NCBI GenBank assembly: GCA_003222675.1
Contig: QHWT01000085.1
Span: 20,904-57,744, forward strand
Source of the DNA: Acidobacteriota bacterium
Lineage (GTDB): Bacteria; Acidobacteriota; Vicinamibacteria; Vicinamibacterales; 2-12-FULL-66-21
DNA length: 36,841 nucleotides
Reading direction: 5' to 3'
Positions within the stretch are counted from its first letter, which is position 1, and each line of letters starts with the position of its first letter. Under the pieces are notes generated by a model. It ran no database searches, was not told the origin of the DNA, and saw nothing but the letters and a program-made list of their open reading frames with translations. Positions 11,033-18,483 of this stretch are shown here, in pieces. A program made the translations under genes and the position numbers.

Positions 11033-12378
11033 TGACTGATGACGGATCCAGCCGGCACGATTGTGCTCGACACGCTCGTGATGGCGCTGACTGTGAGGCC
11101 CGCATTCGCGATCGCTGTCGATGCCGCCGCCTGTGTCAGACCGACGACATTGGGCACGACGACCTGCGGAGGTCCAGACGAGACAACCAGATTGACGGCG
11201 CTCGTCAACAGGATCTGCGTCCCGGCGGTCGGTGCCTCACTGATGACAATCCCCGACGGCACCGTCGTGCTCGACGCGTTCGTGACGGTCACGAGCGTAA
11301 GACCGGCGCTCAGGAGCGCACTCGTCGCCGCAGACTGCGTGAGGCCGACGACGTTTGGCACCGCGACCTGCGGCGATCCGGACGACACGACGAGCGCGAC
11401 GGCGCTGCCGCTCGCGACCTGTGTGGCTGCCGCGGGCGTCTGACTGATCACGGATCCCGACGGCACCGTCGGGCTCGACGCCGCCGTCACCGTACCAAGC
11501 GTAAGGCCGGCGCTCGTGATTGCGCTGGTCGCCGCGGCCTGCGTGAGACCGACAACGTTCGGCACCGCGTTCTGCTGCGCTCCGGACGAGACGACGAGCG
11601 CGACGTCGCTGCCGCCCGCGACCTGCATGCCCGCGGCGGGCGTCTGACTGATCACGGATCCCGACGGCACCGTCGTGCTCGACGCGGTCGTAACGGCGCC
11701 CAGCGTAAGACCGGCGCTCGTGATCGTGCTGGTCGCCGCAGCCTGTGTGAGACCGACGACGTTCGGGACCGCGACCTTCAGCGGTCCTGATGACACGACG
11801 AGCGCCACCGCGGTGCCGCTCGCGACCTGCGTGCCGGCCGCAGGTGTCTGGCTGATGATGGATCCCGACGGCACCGTCGTACTCGATGCCGTCGTGACGG
11901 CACCGACCTTGAGACCGGCGCCAGAGATCGCACTGGTTGCCGCGGTCTGCGTGAGGCCGACGACGTTCGGCACCGCAACCTGCGATGGTCCGGACGAGAC
12001 AACCAGCGCGACGGCACTGCCGCTCGCGACCTGCGTGCCTGCCGCCGGTGTCTGACTGATGACAGATCCCGACGGCACCGTCGTGCTCGACGCGGTGGTC
12101 ACGGTGCCAACCGTGAGTCCCGCGTTCGCGATCGCCGTCGATGCCGCCGCCTGCGTCAGGCCTACGACATTCGGTACTACCGCTGGAGGTCCTGACGAGA
12201 CCACGAGATCAACAGCCGAAACAGCCGCCACCTCCGTGCCGCCCGAAGGACTCTGGCTGATGACCGATCCCGCGGATATTGTGGTGCTTGATGCGGTGCT
12301 CACCGTTCCGACTGTCAGGCCGGCGGCGCCGATCGCGGCAGCGGCTCCCGCCTGTGCAAGGCCGACCACATTGGGCAC
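10785..12378 (-). repeat. Array of eight PASTA repeats, the seventh damaged
   Basis: Repeats run from VPNVVGLAQ at about 12378 down to about 10785 in 204-bp steps. The seventh reads to GSVISQ and then meets TGA at 11029-11031. The sequence that should follow (counterpart of TPAAGTQVASG) is missing about 25 bp, after which GSAVALVVSSG resumes in another frame. Confidence 0.85.
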
Positions 12379-14394
12379 AATGTTGACGACGTCGATTGTC
12401 ACGCTCGCGGTGGCGATCGTGAACTTCGTCGTGTCCGCAGGCGTGAACGTCATCGACAGTGTCTGCGCCAGCCCGCTTGGCAAAACGGTGCCGGCCGGCG
12501 GAGTGTAGACGAACGTTCCCGGCGTATTGGCTGCCGCGTTCAACTGCGCGGCGCCGAGCGGCGTGCCGAACGCGATCTTGGCGGGCGGCGCCCACGTGAT
12601 GATCGGCGTTGTCAGGTTCGTCACCGTCACTATCACCGGCGCGGAGCTCGCAATGCTGCCGGCGCTGTCGCGGGCGATCGCTGTCAAAGAATGAGTGCTA
12701 TTGGTACTCGTGGCGGTGTTCCAGACCATCGAGTACGGCGCGCGGGTGACTTCAGGGCCGAGATTCGCACCGTCCAACTGGAACTGGACGCCCGCGACGC
12801 CGAGAGCGGCGGAGGCGATTGCGGAGATCGACGTCTGGCCCGAAACCGTCGCTCCATTCGCCGGTGTAGCCACCGACACCGCAGGCGGCGGCGCATCGGC
12901 TGTGACCAACGACGTCGTCACGACGTCGTACAGCGACGTGCCCTCCGTCCAGATCAGGCCGACCTGGTTGTTGCCAACCTTCGGGGATCCCGAAATGTAG
13001 TTGCGGCTCTGAATGCCGACGTCGGTGCCCTGGACAGCGGCCCACGCCGTCCACGCTGTGCCATCGAACTTGGAATAAAGAATGGAGTTAGCCAGGTCCG
13101 TGTTGACGATGAACACCCACAGGCTTATGCCGTCGGTTGCGCCAAACAGTCCGGCGCCCGCCTTGAACGACTGGCCCGCGCCAAGAAGCGGCGGCGCGGG
13201 TGACATGGTCGAAAAGCTGTTGGCGGCGACGTTATAGGTCGCGGCGTCGATCCCGTTTCCCGTGGCTTTGCGCCTGAAGGCGTAGATCTGCGTCGTGCTG
13301 ACCGGGACGAGCGCCCAGTCGTTCTGATCGATGACCGCGTTCGACGAGAAGACGTTTCCGTCGCCTCCCAACTGCGATCCGATCACGATGCTGCTCCATG
13401 TGCCTCCGGCGTTCGATCGCTTGTAGCGAAGGTTCGTCTGATTGGGCTCGACATTCTGGCCGTTGTCGTACACCGCGAGCATCACGTCGTTCGCCAGCGG
13501 CGCAAACGATACGGCGTTGTTCTGATTCAGCATCGATCCGTCGATCACGGCGGGGACGGAGAACCCGCTCGCCCACGTGCTGCCAGTGTCGGCGTTATTC
13601 GACTTGCGTGCGTTCGCATCCACTTCCTGCTGGAGAATCGGACCGCCCGTGTGGATGAACTTTCCGCTGGACACGCCGATGGTGTTGCCGCGGGGCAGCG
13701 TCCACGTCGCCGCCGGCTCGTCGAAGTAATTCCAGGACGCCCAGACGATCGATGTGTCGGTCACGACAGCGCGGATGTGCCCCGTCCGGCCGTCCTGTCC
13801 GTCGAAGGCCATGCTGATGTCCGCATGGATGACGTCGACGGGACTGTTGTTCAGATACGCGATTCCGAGCGCGCGGCCGCCGCCCAGGAAGCCGTCGGGG
13901 CCGGCGGCCGCGGCGGGCGGGCTGTCTGCCCCCGGGGTCCACGTCGCCGTCGCGAGATCCGGACCCGACGAGCGAAATGACTTGACGATGTGGTTCGATC
14001 CGCCATCGGAATCGGCCGTAGAGGTCAGCGTAAACAGCCACCACACACGCGAATTGGCCGCGTAAACAAGGTGCGACTGCGCCGAATGTCCTGTCGCATC
14101 GTCGAAGCTCCCGGCGATCTGACTTCCAATCGTTATCGGAAGACGGGCGCTCGACTGCGCAGCGATCGGCGATGTGGCCGCTCGCAAGGCCATGGTCCGT
14201 GCCGAAAGCTCCCCAAGCGGATTTCGATGGTCGGCGGCCCCTGCCGAACTGCCCATGAACGGCGATTTCCATGCCGAGATCACGGGTGGAGTGACGACGA
14301 ACATCGCTGCCGCCAATGCGAGTCCGAGGATGAGAAGTCTCCTCACGAGAGCCCTCGCCGCTGTCTCCGACCTCTTGAACGCACGGCTTGCCAT
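11029..14394 (-). CDS. 5' half of the second split giant secreted protein (paralogue of 1530-5714)
   Basis: About 1121 aa from ATG 14394 (the frame is open to 14442, but the signal peptide ALVRRLLILGLALAAAMFV fits a start at 14394, mirroring the plus-strand paralogue). After the signal and a ~60-residue low-complexity stretch comes the same ~420-aa beta-rich domain as in the paralogue, mostly identical residue by residue (WWLFTLTSTADSDGG, HADISMAFDGQDGRTGHIRAV, NTIGVSSGKFIHTGGPILQQEV). An Ig-like domain (PAVSVATPANGATVSG), a second beta domain and seven PASTA repeats follow. The frame ends at TGA 11029-11031 inside the seventh PASTA repeat because of a ~25-bp deletion; the remainder is the 8069-11032 frame. 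Restored, the protein would be about 2100 aa with 15 PASTA repeats. Likely an extracellular or cell-surface protein; function unknown. Confidence 0.8.
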   Translation of the reverse strand: MASRAFKRSETAARALVRRLLILGLALAAAMFVVTPPVISAWKSPFMGSSAGAADHRNPLGELSARTMALRAATSPIAAQSSARLPITIGSQIAGSFDDATGHSAQSHLVYAANSRVWWLFTLTSTADSDGGSNHIVKSFRSSGPDLATATWTPGADSPPAAAAGPDGFLGGGRALGIAYLNNSPVDVIHADISMAFDGQDGRTGHIRAVVTDTSIVWASWNYFDEPAATWTLPRGNTIGVSSGKFIHTGGPILQQEVDANARKSNNADTGSTWASGFSVPAVIDGSMLNQNNAVSFAPLANDVMLAVYDNGQNVEPNQTNLRYKRSNAGGTWSSIVIGSQLGGDGNVFSSNAVIDQNDWALVPVSTTQIYAFRRKATGNGIDAATYNVAANSFSTMSPAPPLLGAGQSFKAGAGLFGATDGISLWVFIVNTDLANSILYSKFDGTAWTAWAAVQGTDVGIQSRNYISGSPKVGNNQVGLIWTEGTSLYDVVTTSLVTADAPPPAVSVATPANGATVSGQTSISAIASAALGVAGVQFQLDGANLGPEVTRAPYSMVWNTATSTNSTHSLTAIARDSAGSIASSAPVIVTVTNLTTPIITWAPPAKIAFGTPLGAAQLNAAANTPGTFVYTPPAGTVLPSGLAQTLSMTFTPADTTKFTIATASVTIDVVNIVPNVVGLAQAGAAAAIGAAGLTVGTVSTASSTTISAGSVISQSPSGGTEVAAVSAVDLVVSSGPPAVVPNVVGLTQAAASTAIANAGLTVGTVTTASSTTVPSGSVISQTPAAGTQVASGSAVALVVSSGPSQVAVPNVVGLTQTAATSAISGAGLKVGAVTTASSTTVPSGSIISQTPAAGTQVASGTAVALVVSSGPLKVAVPNVVGLTQAAATSTITSAGLTLGAVTTASSTTVPSGSVISQTPAAGMQVAGGSDVALVVSSGAQQNAVPNVVGLTQAAATSAITSAGLTLGTVTAASSPTVPSGSVISQTPAAATQVASGSAVALVVSSGSPQVAVPNVVGLTQSAATSALLSAGLTLVTVTNASSTTVPSGIVISEAPTAGTQILLTSAVNLVVSSGPPQVVVPNVVGLTQAAASTAIANAGLTVSAITSVSSTIVPAGSVISQ

Positions 14395-14659
14395 ACCCTG
14401 AGGACTGCAAGCCAGTCGCCTGACAGGTTCAGGGAGAATCAACGATTAGTCACCTCGCAAGAGGAATTCTGTCTCCCGCTCGCGGTGAACGACGACCAAG
14501 CTTGGTACTGAAGTACCGCAGGTGACGGCCGCGAAAGACCCACCGTTCGATATGTCACGCAGCCATGCGAATCGGCGGGTCGCGGGTCACATTTCGGGCG
14601 AACCCCGCGCATCCGGCAGGCGCAGGGATGGCGGAGAATCGAGAGGTTCGAGCTTCTCC

Positions 14660-14688
14660 TTGACAGCTTAGGAAAGCGGCCGTAGCAT
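14660..14688 (+). promoter_or_regulatory. Sigma70-type promoter of the padR-permease operon
   Basis: TTGACA at 14660-14665, a 17-bp spacer, and TAGCAT at 14683-14688, placed 27 bp before the GTG of the PadR gene. The spacing is ideal and the -35 box is consensus. Confidence 0.7.
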
Positions 14689-14696
14689 TCTCCTAA
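14668..14696. promoter_or_regulatory. Inverted repeat overlapping the promoter, candidate PadR operator
   Basis: TTAGGA at 14668-14673 and TCCTAA at 14691-14696 form a dyad that brackets the spacer and -10 box, with further AGGAG/CTCCT copies nearby. Its position suits autorepression by the PadR protein encoded next. That role is inferred from location, not from a known site. Confidence 0.45.
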
Positions 14697-14714
14697 CTGG
14701 CATAGGAGAGCCGA

Positions 14715-15050
14715 GTGGCACCGCAGGCTGATCTCTTACCGGGCACGCTGGATCTGCTGATCTTGAAGGCGGTTTCGCTCGGGCCGCAACATGGTTATGG
14801 CGTGTTGCTTCGCATCGAGCAAATCTCCGGCGGCGCACTGGCCATCGAGCAGGGCGCGCTCTATCCAGCCCTGTATCGCCTGGAACACCAGGGATTGCTC
14901 GATACGGACTGGGGCGCTTCCGACAACAACCGCAGGGCCAAGTTCTACCGGCTCACTGCCGCCGGCCGAAAGCGGTTGAAGACCGAAAGCGAACGTTGGA
15001 ATCGCACGGCTCTCGCGATCAACACGGCACTCCGCGCACACGAGGCGTAA
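14715..15050 (+). CDS. PadR-family transcriptional regulator
   Basis: A 111-aa winged-helix protein with the PadR core: LLPGTLDLLILKAVSLGPQHGYGVLLRIEQ, then QGALYPALYRLEHQGLL (recognition helix region) and RRAKFYRLTAAGRKRL (beta wing). It is of the short PadR subfamily, with a brief C-terminal helix for dimerisation. GTG start at 14715, preceded by AGGAG at 14704-14708. The stop overlaps the next start (TAATG), so it is coupled to the ABC-type permease. PadR-ADOP pairs of this kind are repeated many times in Acidobacteria genomes. It probably represses its own operon through the dyad just upstream and responds to an unknown effector. Confidence 0.92.
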   Translation: MAPQADLLPGTLDLLILKAVSLGPQHGYGVLLRIEQISGGALAIEQGALYPALYRLEHQGLLDTDWGASDNNRRAKFYRLTAAGRKRLKTESERWNRTALAINTALRAHEA

Positions 15051-17755
15051 TGCCGCTGCTGGCCCGCATGCGTTCGTTCTGGCGCAACGCGCTCCACCGT
15101 TCCGAAATGGAGCGGGATATGTCGGACGAATTGCGGTTCCATCTTGCGCGGCGCGCCGAGGATCTGGTCGAGCGCCGCGGCCTCGCGCCAGAAGAAGCCA
15201 TGCGGATCGCGCGACTCGAGTTCGGATCGGTGGAGAAGTACAAGGAAGAGGCTCGTCAGAGTCTGGGACTCAAGCTGCTGGACGAATTGCGCGCCGATCT
15301 GCGATATGGGCTTCGCGCCTTCGGCAAGAGCAAAGGCTTCACGGTGGCTGCCGTCGCAACGCTCGCGCTCGGCATCGGCGCGAACACGGCGATCTTCAGC
15401 GTGATGGATTCGGCCATGCTGCGGCTGCTTCCGGTTCAACGGCCACAGGAGCTCGCCGCCGTCCTTCTGCAAACGCCAGGGCAGCCCGCCGAGGACGGCT
15501 TCACGAATGCGCTTTGGGAAGCCATACGCGATCGGCAGGACGTGTTCTCCGGCGTTTTCGCCTGGAGCGCCCCCAAGCCGCTCGCCTTCGCCCGGGGCGG
15601 CGCGATGCGCGACGTGCAGGGATTGATGGTCAGTGGCGACTACTTCAACACGCTCGGCGTCACGCCGGCCGCCGGACGACTGATCGTCGCGGCCGACGAC
15701 CGGCGCGGGTGCACACCTGTCGCCGTGCTCAGTTACGGCTTCTGGCAGGCGCACTTCGGGGGAGCGGACAGCGCCCTCGGCAGTACCGTCTCTCTGGAGC
15801 AGCAACCGTTCCAGGTGATTGGAGTCACCCCGCGGCATTTCTATGGCGTTAACGTCGGCAAGAATTTCGACGTCGCAATCCCACTCTGCGCGAGCGCACT
15901 CTTCGACACGAGGAACCTTGACAGCCGCTCGCGGTGGTGGCTGAGCATCATCGGTCGCGTGAAGGCTGGAGTTACACCCGAACAAATGAAGGCGCGGCTT
16001 GGAGTGCTTTCGCCTCACGTCATGATCGCCGCGCTGCCCGACTGGGATGCAGCCGGGCAGCAACGGTTCCTGGCGAGGAAACTGGATACCGCGCCGGCGG
16101 GAACCGGATCTTCCGATCTGCGCAGCGCCTTCCGGGAATCCCTGAACATTCTGATGGCCATCGTTGCGCTCGTGCTCTCGATCGCGTGCGCGAACATTGC
16201 CAGCCTGATGCTGGCGAGGGCCACCACCTCCGGGAAAGAGATTGCGATTCGCAAAGCCCTCGGTGCCTCGCGAAGCCGCCTGATTCGGCAACTGCTCACG
16301 GAATCCGCGCTGCTTTCGTCAGCGGGGGCCGCGCTCGGCCTGGTCTTCGCAAAATGGGGAAGCGCACTGCTGGTGCGAAAACTGTCAACTGGTCGAAATC
16401 CTCTCTTTCTCGATCTCTCCCTTGACGGCCGCGTCCTGGGATTCACCGTCATCATCACCATCGCGACGACAGTGCTGATTGGCCTGCTGCCGGCTCTCCG
16501 TTCGACGCGGATTGCGTTGATGGAAGCCATGAAGGCGAGGTCAGTCGCTGGAAGCGAGCAGCGGTCGCGCTTTCGCTTGGGAAAGTGGATTGTGGCGGGC
16601 CAAGTCGCGCTGTCACTCGTGCTGCTGATCGGCGGCGGCCTGCTGCTGCGCACGTTCGTGAAACTGTTGACGCTCGATCTTGGCTTCGATCGACACAACG
16701 TGCTGGTGGTGAGTGCGAAGCCGCCATGGTTTGCCGCTGACACAGCGAAGCTGCCGCCGGAGCAACGGCAGGCAGCCTACGACGAGATCGGGCAGCGGCT
16801 GCGCGCAATCCCGGGTGTGATTTCCGTGGCCCGCTCGTTTACCACGCCGATCGGCGACGACAACTGGTTCAGTGACATTCAAACGAATGTCGCGAACCCG
16901 CCCACCGGCGACGAGGCAACCACCTATTTCAACTTCGTGACGCCCGGATATTTCGCGACCATGCGCATGCCCCTCCTGGCGGGCCGGGACCTCGATGAAC
17001 GCGATACAAACCATTCTTCGCTCGTCGCCGTCGTGAATGAGACCCTGGCGCGGAGGTTCTTCCCCGGCGTGAATGCATTAGGAAGGCTCTTCCGCTGGGG
17101 CGACAAGCGGAATCCGGTGGAGGTCGTCGGGATCGTGAAGGATTCGAAGTACGAGTCGGTGCGGCAAGTCCCGCCCCCCACGGTGTTCCTGCCAGCGACT
17201 CAGGTGCCGCCGCACGCGGCGGCGGAAGAATTTGCGGTGCGAACAGCGGTTCCGCCCGCCACCGTCATAGCCGCAGTTCGACAAGCGGTGACGGCGGTGA
17301 GTCGAGATATCCCCGTGAAGTTTCACACGGTCGCGGAGGAAGTCGACGACAACCTCGTTCAGGAGCGGCTGGTGGCAACGCTCTCTGGCTTCTTCGGACT
17401 GCTGGCGTTGCTGCTGGCCATGATCGGACTGTATGGCGTACTCAGCTATCTCGTGACGGAGCGGCAGGTCGAATTCGGCGTTCGCATGGCTCTGGGAGCG
17501 CAGCCCGCGTCGATTCTGCGGCTCGTGATGAGAGAGGTCGTCGTGGTGCTGGCCGCAGGGCTTGCGACCGGGCTCGCGGTCGCCTTCGCAAGCGTCACGC
17601 TGCTGGAACGGATGCTGTTCGGACTCGAGCCTCGCGACACGATGACGATGGTGACCTCGGTTTGTCTGCTTTCCACCATGGCCTTGCTGGCGGCGTACCT
17701 GCCCGCGCGCCGCGCCACGCGGATGAACCCGATGGCGGCGCTTCGGTCCGAATGA
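15050..17755 (+). CDS. ADOP-type MacB-like ABC transporter permease
   Basis: A 901-aa protein; the start ATG at 15050 overlaps the PadR stop (TAATG). Residues 1-80 form the helical N-terminal extension typical of acidobacterial duplicated orphan permeases (MERDMSDELRFHLARRAEDL...EEAMRIARLEFG). Then comes DLRYGLRAFGKSKGFTVAAVATLALGIGANTAIFSVMD, the first membrane segment of a MacB/FtsX half. A periplasmic core domain, an FtsX block with three helices (LNILMAIVALVLSIACANIASLMLARAT) and a second, complete half follow (IVAGQVALSLVLLIGGGLLLRTF ... LLALLLAMIGLYGVLSYLVTERQVEFGVRMALGA), ending MNPMAALRSE. No ATPase is encoded next to it, as usual for ADOPs. Likely role is inner-membrane export or mechanotransmission for lipids or peptides; substrate unknown. 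Confidence 0.92.
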   Translation: MPLLARMRSFWRNALHRSEMERDMSDELRFHLARRAEDLVERRGLAPEEAMRIARLEFGSVEKYKEEARQSLGLKLLDELRADLRYGLRAFGKSKGFTVAAVATLALGIGANTAIFSVMDSAMLRLLPVQRPQELAAVLLQTPGQPAEDGFTNALWEAIRDRQDVFSGVFAWSAPKPLAFARGGAMRDVQGLMVSGDYFNTLGVTPAAGRLIVAADDRRGCTPVAVLSYGFWQAHFGGADSALGSTVSLEQQPFQVIGVTPRHFYGVNVGKNFDVAIPLCASALFDTRNLDSRSRWWLSIIGRVKAGVTPEQMKARLGVLSPHVMIAALPDWDAAGQQRFLARKLDTAPAGTGSSDLRSAFRESLNILMAIVALVLSIACANIASLMLARATTSGKEIAIRKALGASRSRLIRQLLTESALLSSAGAALGLVFAKWGSALLVRKLSTGRNPLFLDLSLDGRVLGFTVIITIATTVLIGLLPALRSTRIALMEAMKARSVAGSEQRSRFRLGKWIVAGQVALSLVLLIGGGLLLRTFVKLLTLDLGFDRHNVLVVSAKPPWFAADTAKLPPEQRQAAYDEIGQRLRAIPGVISVARSFTTPIGDDNWFSDIQTNVANPPTGDEATTYFNFVTPGYFATMRMPLLAGRDLDERDTNHSSLVAVVNETLARRFFPGVNALGRLFRWGDKRNPVEVVGIVKDSKYESVRQVPPPTVFLPATQVPPHAAAEEFAVRTAVPPATVIAAVRQAVTAVSRDIPVKFHTVAEEVDDNLVQERLVATLSGFFGLLALLLAMIGLYGVLSYLVTERQVEFGVRMALGAQPASILRLVMREVVVVLAAGLATGLAVAFASVTLLERMLFGLEPRDTMTMVTSVCLLSTMALLAAYLPARRATRMNPMAALRSE

Positions 17756-17920
17756 ATCGTGCGGCCGCGATCACGAAAGGACTCTGCGCCCATTGTCAAA
17801 ATAGCGGCTGCGCTCTTCAAAAGCGTCCAGCTTGCACCTGCCTGCAATTCGAACCATAGTGTTCGTTTCGAGCAAGACCAATTCGTCACGTTCTTGTTAC
17901 GCAGCAACCAGGAGGTTTCG

Positions 17921-18403
17921 ATGGCGAAAGCAGCGAAAGCCGTGCCCGAGGGTTATCACACCATCACGCCGCAGCTGACGTTGGACAACGCCGCGCAGAC
18001 GATTGATTGGTACAAGAAAGCGCTCGGCGCCGAGGAACTGAGCCGAAGTGTGGGGCCCGACGGCAAGATCATGCACGCCGAGCTCAAGATCGGCAACTCA
18101 CGCTTCATGATGAACGACGTCATGCACGGCGGGAAGGGACCCCAGGCTTTTGGGGGATCACCTGCGTCGTTGTGGCTCTTTGTGGAGAACAGCGATTCAC
18201 TGTTCAATCGGGCCGTAGGCGCGGGCGCGAAGGTCCAGACGCCCCTGGCCGATCAGTTCTGGGGCGATCGGGCCGGCGCCGTCGCCGATCCGGCAGGCTA
18301 CACGTGGTGGATAGCGACACGTAAGGAAGATCTCACGCCGGCGGAAATGCAGCAGCGCGCGGCGGAATTCTTCAAGCAGATGGCGCAGGGGGCGCCGCAC
18401 TAA
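17921..18403 (+). CDS. VOC-superfamily (PhnB/glyoxalase-like) protein
   Basis: A 160-aa cytoplasmic protein starting at ATG 17921, fixed by AGGAGG at 17910-17915; the frame is open upstream to 17759 but that part has no homology features. The fold is the paired beta-alpha-beta-beta-beta module: HTITPQLTLDNAAQTIDWYKKALGAEE, then GKIMHAELKIGNSRFMMND, PASLWLFVENSDSLFNRAVGAGAKV and DRAGAVADPAGYTWWIAT. This is the PhnB-like branch of the VOC family, not a classical glyoxalase I. A C-terminal helix (PAEMQQRAAEFFKQM) follows. Substrate unknown. It appears to be monocistronic and ends before a bidirectional terminator. Confidence 0.9.
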   Translation: MAKAAKAVPEGYHTITPQLTLDNAAQTIDWYKKALGAEELSRSVGPDGKIMHAELKIGNSRFMMNDVMHGGKGPQAFGGSPASLWLFVENSDSLFNRAVGAGAKVQTPLADQFWGDRAGAVADPAGYTWWIATRKEDLTPAEMQQRAAEFFKQMAQGAPH

Positions 18404-18419
18404 TCTCCGGTGCGGTGCG

Positions 18420-18469
18420 GATGCTGACGCGCGTGCTCGCTTCATCGAGACCAACACCGCGTCAGCATC
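18420..18469. terminator. Bidirectional terminator-like hairpin between convergent genes
   Basis: GATGCTGACGCG at 18420-18431 is the exact reverse complement of CGCGTCAGCATC at 18458-18469 (12-bp stem, 26-nt loop). It lies between the ends of the VOC gene (plus) and the TonB receptor (minus). No T-run, so the termination role is inferred from position. Confidence 0.55.
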
Positions 18470-18483
18470 ATTCGCGACGTCGG

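Noticed and set aside
8985-11443. Series of regular 60-134 codon plus-strand open frames resembling a repeat-protein cassette array
   Set aside because: They are antisense translations of the PASTA repeats; their regular spacing only mirrors the 204-bp unit.
14945-16291. 448-codon minus-strand open frame across padR and permease
   Set aside because: Opposite strand of two strongly recognised genes and without any domain signature.
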